A stretch of 13,276 nt of DNA from an uncultured Streptococcus sp. Its GTDB lineage: Bacteria; Bacillota; Bacilli; Lactobacillales; Streptococcaceae. The notes under the pieces were generated by a model that searched no databases, was not told the origin of the DNA, and saw only the letters and a program-made list of their open reading frames with translations. This document shows positions 7,367 to 13,276 of the stretch, in pieces. Both the position numbers and the translations under genes were made by a program. Within the stretch, counting starts at the first letter, position 1. Each line of letters opens with the position of its first letter. The stretch spans positions 1-13,276 of the forward strand of contig NZ_CALIIB010000071.1 in the NCBI RefSeq assembly GCF_938020365.1. Direction: 5' to 3'.

Positions 7367-7395
7367 TTGTCAAAAAAATGAAAATTTATTACAAT
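7367..7395 (+). promoter_or_regulatory. Sigma-A-type promoter of the cppA operon
   Basis: TTGTCA (7367-7372) and TACAAT (7390-7395), five of six matches each, have an ideal 17-base spacer. Transcription would start near 7402, leaving a leader of only about 14 bases that still includes the GGAGG site at 7406-7410. Confidence 0.78.
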
Positions 7396-7415
7396 AAAAT
7401 AGTTTGGAGGAAGTT

Positions 7416-8153
7416 ATGAGTGTGAATCATGTTGCAAGAATTGTTCCAGTAATAAAAGTAAATAATCGGAACCTAAATCAAGATTTCTATAGCAAAACGC
7501 TAGGGATGAAATCCCTATTAGAAGAAGGAGCCCAGTTGTCTTTGGGCGATCAAACCAAAACAGAAAGATTGATCTTAGAAGAATCTCCAAGCATGCGCTC
7601 TCGTCGAGTAAAAGGGGCAAAGAAATTGGCTCGCTTAGTGATCAAGGTGGCAAAAGCGTCAGAAATTGAGGCTTTGTTGGCTCGAGGGATTGAAGTTGAC
7701 AGTTTATATCGTGGGGAAAAAGGTTATGCTTTTGAAGCGACTTCTCCAGAAGGCGATCGCACCTTACTCCATGCGGAAGAGGATCTGAGTAGCTTACAAC
7801 CAGTCGAAAAAACTCCTGCATTTGAAGGGCAGGACGATTTTATCGGCTTGAGTCAATTTGATGTGGAAAAGATTGAGCTTCGTGTCCCAGATTTACAGGC
7901 TGTCAAAACTTTCTATCAGCCAGTGAGCAATGTCTTGGATTTCCTAGATGTGCAGGAAGCCAAAGGAGAAGATTTGCAAGCTGATAATACGAAAACTTGG
8001 GATCTGGCTATGCTCAAATGTTTGGTGGCAGACTTTGATGTGGAAAAATTGTCATCGATTTTTGCGACACAGGAATTTTTTGTACCTAAATCTAAAAAAT
8101 TCTTAGTCAGCCAAGATCGAAATAATATTGAACTATGGTTTGAGCAACTATGA
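7416..8153 (+). CDS. cppA: CppA family protein (VOC-like fold)
   Basis: A 245-residue cytoplasmic-looking protein that closely resembles pneumococcal CppA. Shared segments include PVIKVNNRNLNQDFY, TLGMKSLLEE, LSLGDQT, LEESPSMRSRRVKGAKKLARL, GYAFEATSPEGD and the end RNNIELWFEQL. The N-terminal half (about 1-125) reads like a vicinal-oxygen-chelate (glyoxalase/dioxygenase) module, and the second half (about 145-245) repeats the pattern with IELRVPDLQAVKTFY. CppA was named as a C3-degrading proteinase, but no signal peptide, transmembrane segment or recognisable protease motif is seen here. An in-frame TTG at 7404 is rejected because GGAGG at 7406-7410 serves the ATG at 7416. The gene overlaps the following hydrolase gene by four bases (ATGA), indicating translational coupling. 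A CodY box and promoter precede it. Confidence 0.9.
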   Translation: MSVNHVARIVPVIKVNNRNLNQDFYSKTLGMKSLLEEGAQLSLGDQTKTERLILEESPSMRSRRVKGAKKLARLVIKVAKASEIEALLARGIEVDSLYRGEKGYAFEATSPEGDRTLLHAEEDLSSLQPVEKTPAFEGQDDFIGLSQFDVEKIELRVPDLQAVKTFYQPVSNVLDFLDVQEAKGEDLQADNTKTWDLAMLKCLVADFDVEKLSSIFATQEFFVPKSKKFLVSQDRNNIELWFEQL

Positions 8154-9082
8154 CTCAGCGGATTTTAGAAAAGATAGATCAACAACTTGCTGCGGGGCTT
8201 TATCCTGGGGCTAGTTTGTCTCTTTATCGTGATGGAAACTGGCAGAGTTTTTATCTGGGTCTGGCAGACCCGGCCAGTCAATCAGCAACGCGAGCTGGTT
8301 TGGTTTATGATCTGGCCAGCGTCAGTAAGGTGGTTGGCGTAGGAACCTTGGTGGCATTTTTGTTTCAGACTGGTGACTTGGATGTTGATGCGCCTTTGCG
8401 ACTATATTATCCTGCCTTTCATGATGATCGGGTGACTCTGCGCCAGCTGTTAACCCATACCTCTGGGCTCGATCCCTTTATTCCTAATCGGGATAGGCTC
8501 AATGCTCAAGAATTAAAGGCAGCACTCAATAGCTTGACAGTGCTGGATGACAAAACCTTCCATTATACAGATGTTAATTTTCTCCTGCTGGGCTTTATGT
8601 TGGAGGAGCTGTACGGGGAAGCTTTGGACCGTTTATTTGAAGACAAGATTTTTAAGCCGTGGGCGATGAAGAACACTAGCTTTGGGCCAGTGGCTTCTGC
8701 GGTGCCGACTGTTCGTGGCGTGAAAGCGGGAGTGGTTCATGATCCCAAAGCGCGTGTCTTAGGCCAGCATGCTGGAAGTGCCGGGCTTTTTTCAAGACTT
8801 GAGGATTTGCAGATCTTTTTAGAGCATTATTTGCAGGATGAATTTGCAGAGAAATTGAGCCAAAACTTTGCTCTAGAGCCGGGCAAGACGCGTAGTCTAG
8901 CTTGGAATTTGGAGGGAGAATGGCTGGATCATACTGGCTATACGGGAACTTTTATCATGTATAATCGAGCAGACCAGAAAGCTGCAATCTTTCTGTCTAA
9001 TCGCACCTATGAAAAGGATGAACGAGCCCAGTGGATTTTAGACCGCAATGAACTGATGGATCTAATCAGAAGAGAGTGGTAG
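8150..9082 (+). CDS. Beta-lactamase-family serine hydrolase (class C / PBP4*-like)
   Basis: A 310-residue serine hydrolase of the beta-lactamase/DD-peptidase superfamily. The active-site SxxK is SVSK (Ser57-Lys60). The second motif is Tyr139 in HYTDVNFLLLG, a Y-x-D form common in this esterase-like branch instead of Y-x-N. The third, KTG-like motif is HTG (261-263) in DHTGYTG. LRQLLTHTSGL and GSAGLFS are also typical. No signal peptide is visible, so it should act in the cytosol, which argues against a secreted beta-lactamase or cell-wall DD-peptidase. Substrate is unknown; esterase or peptidase activity on small metabolites is possible. Its ATG overlaps the cppA stop (ATGA), so the two are co-translated and may share a pathway. 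The same pair of families occurs side by side in pneumococcus. Confidence 0.88.
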   Translation: MTQRILEKIDQQLAAGLYPGASLSLYRDGNWQSFYLGLADPASQSATRAGLVYDLASVSKVVGVGTLVAFLFQTGDLDVDAPLRLYYPAFHDDRVTLRQLLTHTSGLDPFIPNRDRLNAQELKAALNSLTVLDDKTFHYTDVNFLLLGFMLEELYGEALDRLFEDKIFKPWAMKNTSFGPVASAVPTVRGVKAGVVHDPKARVLGQHAGSAGLFSRLEDLQIFLEHYLQDEFAEKLSQNFALEPGKTRSLAWNLEGEWLDHTGYTGTFIMYNRADQKAAIFLSNRTYEKDERAQWILDRNELMDLIRREW

Positions 9083-9144
9083 CCTCCCCACTCCATATTT
9101 GCAATGGAAGTCAAAAGCCCGTCACTGATGATGAAATAGGATAG

Positions 9145-9170
9145 AACTCCGGCACTTGCTTGGAGTTTTT
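9145..9170 (+). terminator. Probable terminator after the cppA-hydrolase operon
   Basis: AACTCC (9145-9150) pairs with GGAGTT (9162-9167), with possible further pairing in the 11-base loop, and leads into five T residues (9166-9170). It is weaker than the other terminators here because the stem is only six bases. Confidence 0.55.
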
Positions 9171-9272
9171 GACTGCTTAACGTGACTTTGTCAGTCAAGA
9201 TAGGAAAAGATCGCTTTTTTTCCAAAAGTATATTAAAATATAGAAGATAGAAGGAAGAAATAGAGAGAAAGT
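9169..9272 (+). promoter_or_regulatory. Upstream region of the mevalonate operon with a dyad
   Basis: The gap between the hydrolase gene and mvk (9083-9272) holds an inverted repeat TTGACTG (9169-9175) and CAGTCAA (9192-9198) separated by 16 bases, with a further TGACT at 9183-9187. An AT-rich stretch around 9229-9244 contains TATATT, TAAAAT and TATAGA as possible -10 elements, but none has a good -35 at the right distance. The operon promoter is probably here, and the dyad could be an operator. The exact promoter cannot be named. Confidence 0.35.
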
Positions 9273-10151
9273 ATGACAAAAGAGAAGGGTGTCGGCAAGG
9301 CACATAGCAAGATTATTCTGATGGGAGAGCATTCGGTGGTTTATGGCTATCCAGCCTTGGCTTTGCCTCTCAATAATATCGAAGTGACTTGTCAGGTATT
9401 TCCTTCTGAGAAGCCTTGGACTCTCTATGAGGAAGATACCTTGTCCATGGCTGTTTTTGCCTGCCTGGAGCACTTGGGGAAGCAAGGTGCTCAGATTCGT
9501 TGCCAGGTGAATTCCATGGTGCCAGAAAAGCGAGGCATGGGTTCGTCTGCAGCTGTCAGCATTGCAGCTATTCGTGCGGTTTTTGACTACTTCGAGGAAG
9601 CCTTGGATCATGAAACTCTGGAAATTTTGGCTAATCGAGCAGAGATGATTGCCCATATGAATCCAAGCGGTCTGGATGCCAAGACCTGTCTTAGTGATGT
9701 AGCTATCAAGTTTATCCGTAATGTCGGATTTTCAGAAATTGAGTTAGATTTGGGCGCTTATCTGCTGATTGCGGATACGGGCATTCACGGACACACGCGG
9801 GAAGCCATCAAAAAGGTGGAAATCTTGGGTCAGGAGGCTCTGCCCCTCTTACAGGAGTTGGGAAATCTGACGAAAATTGTTGAAAAGGCAATCCATCTCA
9901 AAGATTTGCTGACCATGGGTCAGGCTATGACTAAGGCTCACGGCAAACTAGCTCAGTTGGGAGTTTCTTGCCAGCTATCTGATGATTTGGTTGAGCTGGC
10001 GCTTGAAAATGGGGCTCTTGGAGCCAAAATGAGCGGCGGTGGCCTAGGCGGCTGCGTGATTGTGCTAATCAAAGAAAATAAAGAGGCGGAAGACTTAGCC
10101 CGTCTTTTGAGAGAGAAAGGAGCCAGCAATATATGGATAGAAAGCCTGTAA
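9273..10151 (+). CDS. mvk: Mevalonate kinase
   Basis: Phosphorylates mevalonate to 5-phosphomevalonate with ATP, the first step of the lower mevalonate pathway. It is a 292-residue GHMP kinase: substrate-side N-terminal motif GKAHSKIILMGEHSVVYGYPA (about 8-28), ATP-binding loop PEKRGMGSSAA (84-94), the SGLDAKT segment with the catalytic Asp region (132-138) and the C-terminal glycine motif KMSGGGLGGC (252-261). Length matches pneumococcal Mvk, which is known to be inhibited by diphosphomevalonate; conservation of motifs suggests the same may hold here. The ribosome site is weak (GAGAGAAAG just before the ATG, or AAGGAAG at 9251-9257). It is the first gene of a four-gene operon and overlaps mvaD by 19 bases. 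Confidence 0.96.
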   Translation: MTKEKGVGKAHSKIILMGEHSVVYGYPALALPLNNIEVTCQVFPSEKPWTLYEEDTLSMAVFACLEHLGKQGAQIRCQVNSMVPEKRGMGSSAAVSIAAIRAVFDYFEEALDHETLEILANRAEMIAHMNPSGLDAKTCLSDVAIKFIRNVGFSEIELDLGAYLLIADTGIHGHTREAIKKVEILGQEALPLLQELGNLTKIVEKAIHLKDLLTMGQAMTKAHGKLAQLGVSCQLSDDLVELALENGALGAKMSGGGLGGCVIVLIKENKEAEDLARLLREKGASNIWIESL

Positions 10152-11080
10152 GTGTCAAGTCTTACGCCAATATTGCTATTGTCAAGTATTGGGGAAAGGC
10201 AGATGCTGAGCGGATGATTCCTTCCACTAGCAGTATTTCCTTGACTTTAGAGAATATGTATACCCAAACCCAGTTAAGTCCACTTTCGGCTGAGGCTGCT
10301 GGCGATGAATTTTATATCGATGGGCAACTGCAAAGCCCAGAAGAGCATGCTAAGGTCAGTCGGATTATTGATCGTTTTCGGACGGAGCCAAGTGACTGGG
10401 TGCGGATTGACACCAGTAACAATATGCCGACAGCAGCAGGTTTATCCTCTAGTTCCAGCGGCTTATCTGCTCTGGTCAAGGCTTGTGATGCTTATTTTGA
10501 AACTCATTACAATACTGAGGAGTTGGCCCAGTTGGCTAAGTTTGCTTCAGGTTCGTCGGCTCGCTCCTTTTTTGGTCCTTTGGCAGCATGGGACAAGGAT
10601 AGCGGAGCAATTTACCCTGTGCAAACCGACCTTAAGCTGGCCATGATTATGTTGGTGCTTAATGATGAGAAAAAGCCGATTTCTAGTCGACTTGGCATGC
10701 AGCTCTGTGCCGAAACGTCCAAAAATTTTCAGGCTTGGATTGACCAGTCAGCTCAGGACTATCAGAATATGCTAGTCTACCTAAAGGATAATGATTTTGA
10801 GAAAGTTGGGCTGTTGACCGAGGAGAATGCCCTGCGGATGCATGCAACGACCGAGACAGCTACGCCTCCATTTACTTATCTGACGGAGGAAAGCTATGCT
10901 GCGATGGATTTTGTTCGCCAGCTCCGAGACCAGGGGCATCCTTGCTATTTCACCATGGACGCTGGTCCTAATGTCAAGGTTCTCTGTCTTGAAGAGGACT
11001 TGGAAGACTTGGTGCCCCTCTTTGCGGATCAGTACCGTCTGATTGTCTCCAAAACGAAGGAATTGCCTGATGGAAACTAA
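10133..11080 (+). CDS. mvaD: Diphosphomevalonate decarboxylase
   Basis: Converts 5-diphosphomevalonate to isopentenyl diphosphate with ATP use and loss of CO2. It is a 315-residue GHMP-superfamily enzyme with the characteristic SYANIAIVKYWGK (10-22), PSTSSISLTL (30-39), ATP loop MPTAAGLSSSSSG (98-110), ASGSSARSFFG (138-148) and TMDAGPNVK (273-281) holding the catalytic Asp275. Length is usual. The ATG lies inside the end of mvk (19-base overlap), with AAGGAG at 10117-10122 ten bases upstream inside mvk, so translation is probably coupled. Although it follows mvk in gene order, it acts after Pmk in the pathway, the common streptococcal and staphylococcal arrangement. Confidence 0.97.
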   Translation: MDRKPVSVKSYANIAIVKYWGKADAERMIPSTSSISLTLENMYTQTQLSPLSAEAAGDEFYIDGQLQSPEEHAKVSRIIDRFRTEPSDWVRIDTSNNMPTAAGLSSSSSGLSALVKACDAYFETHYNTEELAQLAKFASGSSARSFFGPLAAWDKDSGAIYPVQTDLKLAMIMLVLNDEKKPISSRLGMQLCAETSKNFQAWIDQSAQDYQNMLVYLKDNDFEKVGLLTEENALRMHATTETATPPFTYLTEESYAAMDFVRQLRDQGHPCYFTMDAGPNVKVLCLEEDLEDLVPLFADQYRLIVSKTKELPDGN

Positions 11081-12089
11081 GATACAAGTCCAGACCTGCG
11101 GGAAGCTTTATCTAGCCGGGGAATATGCTGTCCTGAGCCCTGGGTATGCGGCTTTGATTAAGAATATTCCCATCTATATGCGGGCAGAGATTGAGGCGGC
11201 GGACATCTATGAGCTGGATTCGGATCTCTTTAGCCATAAAGCCAGTCTAGCACCAGATGCGGATTATGCCTTGATTCAGGAGACCATTCAGCTGATGAAC
11301 GACTATCTCAGCTTGATACAACGCCCATTGCACCCATTTGCTTTGACCATCAGAGGAAAAATGGAGAAAGACGGGCGCAAGTTTGGGCTGGGCTCCAGTG
11401 GCAGCGTGGTTGTTCTGACGATCAAGGCGATGGCTGTCTTTTACCAGCTGAAACTAAGCTCTGACCTCCTCTTTAGACTAGCTGCAGTAGTGCTTCTCAA
11501 GCGGGGGGATAATGGCTCCATGGGTGATTTGGCCTGCATTGCTTATGAACAACTGGTTTATTATCGTTCTTTTGATCGGATGACAATCCGCCAGCGATTG
11601 GTCGAAACAAATCTGTTAGAAATTCTAGAGCAAGATTGGGGCCATGAAATCAAGCCTATCCATCCTAGTTTGACCTGTGATTTTCTGGTTGGTTGGACGA
11701 GAGAACCGGCTATTTCGAGTGACCTTGTCAAGCAGGTTAAGTCGAGCTTAAACGAAGATTTCTTGACTCAAACCCAGCTTCAGGTGGACGGTCTGAAAGA
11801 AGCTTTTTTGTTGGCTGATAAGACAGCTGTAAAGAGTAGTCTATCAACTGCTAGTCAGTTATTAGATAGGCTCAGTCCGTTGATTTATACGGTGAAATTA
11901 CAGGCCTTAAGAGAGGCGAGTCAGGGCTTAGATTGTGTCGCTAAAAGCAGTGGGGCTGGCGGTGGAGACTGTGGCTTCGCCCTGTCTTTTGCTGCCGAGG
12001 ATAGTCAAATATTGATCCAACGCTGGCAAGAAGCTGGTCTGGAATTGCTCTACCAAGAAAGGATAGGTGCTCATGAGCCAAAATCGTAA
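11070..12089 (+). CDS. pmk: Phosphomevalonate kinase
   Basis: Phosphorylates 5-phosphomevalonate to 5-diphosphomevalonate, the substrate of the upstream-encoded MvaD. It is a GHMP kinase of 339 residues, the usual streptococcal size, with GKLYLAGEYAVL (11-22), ATP loop KFGLGSSGSVVVL (104-116), GDNGSMGDLA (146-155) and KSSGAGGGDCGFAL (292-305). An upstream in-frame TTG at 11043 would add nine residues, but GAAGGA at 11056-11061 lies eight bases before the ATG at 11070 and the family starts near METK, so 11070 is chosen. It overlaps mvaD by 11 bases and fni by 17. The gene is also called mvaK2. Confidence 0.95.
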   Translation: METKIQVQTCGKLYLAGEYAVLSPGYAALIKNIPIYMRAEIEAADIYELDSDLFSHKASLAPDADYALIQETIQLMNDYLSLIQRPLHPFALTIRGKMEKDGRKFGLGSSGSVVVLTIKAMAVFYQLKLSSDLLFRLAAVVLLKRGDNGSMGDLACIAYEQLVYYRSFDRMTIRQRLVETNLLEILEQDWGHEIKPIHPSLTCDFLVGWTREPAISSDLVKQVKSSLNEDFLTQTQLQVDGLKEAFLLADKTAVKSSLSTASQLLDRLSPLIYTVKLQALREASQGLDCVAKSSGAGGGDCGFALSFAAEDSQILIQRWQEAGLELLYQERIGAHEPKS

Positions 12090-13077
12090 AGATGATCATA
12101 TCAACTACGCCCTAGAACAGCCCCTTGGCTACAATAGCTTTGATGATATAGAATTAATCCATCGTTCTTTGCCAGCCTATGATTTGGCTGAGATTGATTT
12201 ATCCACTCATTTCGCCGGGCGTGACTGGGATTTTCCTTTTTATATCAATGCTATGACAGGTGGAAGTCCAAAAGGGCGAGAAATCAATGAAAAACTGGCT
12301 AAAGTGGCGGAGGCCTGCGGCATCCTCTTTGTGACAGGTTCCTACAGTGCAGCCCTGAAAAATCCAGATGATGATTCTTATGCTGTGGCAAAGGATAAGC
12401 CTAGTCTACTCTTGGCCAGCAATATCGGTCTTGATAAACCAGTAGCAGCAGGCTTGCAGGCGGTGTCGGATTTGAAACCTTTATTTCTCCAGCTACATGT
12501 CAATATCATGCAGGAATTGCTAATGCCGGAGGGAGAACGGACTTTCAGAACTTGGAAGCAGCATCTGGAAGCCTATGGAAAAGATTTTCCAGTCCCCCTT
12601 GTCCTCAAGGAAGTAGGCTTTGGCATGGATCGGAAAACGATTGAGGAAGCTCAGGCACTAGGGATTTCAACCTTTGATATTTCTGGTCGTGGTGGGACGA
12701 GCTTTGCCTATATTGAAAATCAGCGGAGCGGTCAGCGAGACTACCTCAACGGTTGGGGGCAGACCACAGCTCAGGCCTTACTGGCAGCCCAAGACTGGGT
12801 GGACAAGGTGGAGTTGCTGGCAAGTGGTGGCATTCGCCATCCTCTAGACATGGTTAAAGCCTTGGTTCTTGGTGCTAAAGCAGTCGGTCTTTCTCGGACG
12901 ATGTTAGACTTGGTCGAAAAACACTCAGTCGAAGAGGTCATTGCTATTGTAAATGGCTGGAAAGAAGATTTACGTCTGCTGTTGTGCGCTCTATCCTGTC
13001 GCAACCTCCAAGACTTAAAATCTGTCCCCTATCTGCTCTACGGTCGCTTAAAAGAAGGAGCCGAACAGGTGCAATAA
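12073..13077 (+). CDS. fni: Type 2 isopentenyl-diphosphate delta-isomerase
   Basis: Interconverts isopentenyl and dimethylallyl diphosphate using reduced FMN and Mg2+, finishing the pathway. It is a 334-residue TIM-barrel flavoprotein, with RKDDHI (5-10), INAMTGGS (58-65), TGSYSAALKN (88-97), QLHVNIMQE (140-148, containing the conserved His, Asn and the Gln-Glu pair of the active site), ISGRGGTSFAYIEN (203-216) and the phosphate-binding ASGGIRHP (250-257) then GAKAVGLSR (267-275). These are all type 2 marks and unlike the unrelated type 1 enzyme. An in-frame GTG at 12067 is only three bases from AAAGGA (12058-12063), so the ATG at 12073 with nine-base spacing is preferred. It overlaps pmk by 17 bases and is the last gene of the operon. 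No convincing terminator is seen after it. Confidence 0.95.
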   Translation: MSQNRKDDHINYALEQPLGYNSFDDIELIHRSLPAYDLAEIDLSTHFAGRDWDFPFYINAMTGGSPKGREINEKLAKVAEACGILFVTGSYSAALKNPDDDSYAVAKDKPSLLLASNIGLDKPVAAGLQAVSDLKPLFLQLHVNIMQELLMPEGERTFRTWKQHLEAYGKDFPVPLVLKEVGFGMDRKTIEEAQALGISTFDISGRGGTSFAYIENQRSGQRDYLNGWGQTTAQALLAAQDWVDKVELLASGGIRHPLDMVKALVLGAKAVGLSRTMLDLVEKHSVEEVIAIVNGWKEDLRLLLCALSCRNLQDLKSVPYLLYGRLKEGAEQVQ

Positions 13078-13150
13078 TCACTTGCTGGTATGCTTTGTCT
13101 AGCTGATAAAATGCTTTAGCAAATCATTCAAGGAAAAGCGAAATTTATTC

Positions 13151-13179
13151 TTGCTATTTGCTGGAAAATCTAGTATAAT
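13151..13179 (+). promoter_or_regulatory. Sigma-A-type promoter of rpsF
   Basis: TTGCTA (13151-13156, four of six) and a perfect TATAAT (13174-13179) are separated by 17 bases. Transcription would start near 13186, giving a leader of about 68 bases. Confidence 0.75.
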
Positions 13180-13187
13180 TATTATTT

Positions 13188-13235
13188 GTGAGTGAACCTC
13201 ACTTACCCCTTGCAGCGTCTTGGGGTCATTAGACC
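13188..13235 (+). promoter_or_regulatory. Structured 5' leader of rpsF
   Basis: Right after the predicted transcription start, GTGAGTGA (13188-13195) can pair with TCACTTAC (13199-13206), eight pairs including one G-T, around a three-base loop. ACCCC (13205-13209) can pair with GGGGT (13222-13226), and GGTC (13224-13227) can pair with GACC (13232-13235) around ATTA. The last two pairings share bases and exclude each other. Ribosomal protein leaders often mediate autoregulation, but the CCG elements expected of the known S6:S18 leader motif are not seen, so a regulatory role is inferred only. Confidence 0.45.
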
Positions 13236-13253
13236 AAAAGGAGGAACATATCA

Positions 13254-13276
13254 ATGGCTAAATACGAAATTCTTTA
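13254..13276 (+). CDS. rpsF: 30S ribosomal protein S6, start only
   Basis: Seven complete codons and the start of an eighth are visible, reading MAKYEIL followed by TA of a probable Tyr. This matches the beginning of streptococcal S6 (MAKYEILYIIRPN). A very strong ribosome site, AAGGAGG at 13238-13244, lies nine bases before the ATG. In streptococci rpsF is usually followed by ssb and rpsR, which would be outside the window. The call rests on a short peptide plus the strong promoter and leader. Confidence 0.8.

Noticed and set aside
8150..9082. Antibiotic-resistance beta-lactamase
   Set aside because: It lacks a signal peptide and carries Y-x-D and HTG motifs typical of housekeeping esterase-like relatives, so a resistance role is not supported.
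9195..9656. Minus-strand open frame of 153 codons over the start of mvk
   Set aside because: It is antisense to a well-conserved gene and has no ribosome site or recognisable domain; the composition looks like a shadow.
13078..13150. Possible terminator after fni (TTGCT and AGCAA arms around 13082-13123)
   Set aside because: The arms are only five bases with a long loop and no T-run, so it is not a credible rho-independent terminator. Nothing else was recognised in this stretch.

Overview
This window looks like a chromosomal segment from a Streptococcus of the mitis/sanguinis type. The evidence is the moderate G+C content, strong AAGGAG ribosome binding sites, a CppA protein, the divergent pepX-glpF pair, a complete mevalonate operon (mvk-mvaD-pmk-fni), and an rpsF start beginning MAKYEIL. 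All identifications come from reading the sequence; no database search was run. The species cannot be fixed from this window.

Layout. (1) 1-2942: the end of a purine biosynthesis run, with purN lacking its first few codons and purH complete. A SUFU-domain gene sits between them, and a rho-independent terminator follows purH. (2) 2952-3927: a ybaB/ebfC nucleoid-associated protein gene on the minus strand with its own promoter, then a small lipoprotein gene on the plus strand with its own promoter. Bidirectional terminators flank this block on both sides. (3) 3933-7262: pepX (minus) and an aquaglyceroporin gene (plus), transcribed divergently from promoters whose core elements physically overlap. 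(4) 7332-9170: cppA and a cytoplasmic-looking beta-lactamase-family hydrolase, overlapping by 4 bases, behind a good promoter and a near-perfect CodY box. (5) 9273-13077: the lower mevalonate pathway as four overlapping genes. (6) 13151-13276: promoter, structured leader and first codons of rpsF.

How the genes work together. PurN and PurH carry out the two formyl-transfer steps of IMP synthesis, and PurH also closes the ring. PepX releases X-Pro dipeptides from peptides, which fits a peptide-using, CodY-controlled lifestyle, although the CodY box seen here lies before cppA. Mvk, Pmk and MvaD convert mevalonate to isopentenyl diphosphate, and Fni isomerises it to dimethylallyl diphosphate, supplying the undecaprenyl carrier needed for the cell wall. 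The early pathway genes mvaS and mvaA are not in the window.

Most of the window is ordinary core genome. The points most worth following up are the SUFU-domain gene in the purN-purH gap (a gap that holds a different gene, vanZ, in pneumococcus), the overlapping divergent promoters, the CodY box before cppA, the mismatch between CppA's protease label and its VOC-like sequence, and the folded rpsF leader.
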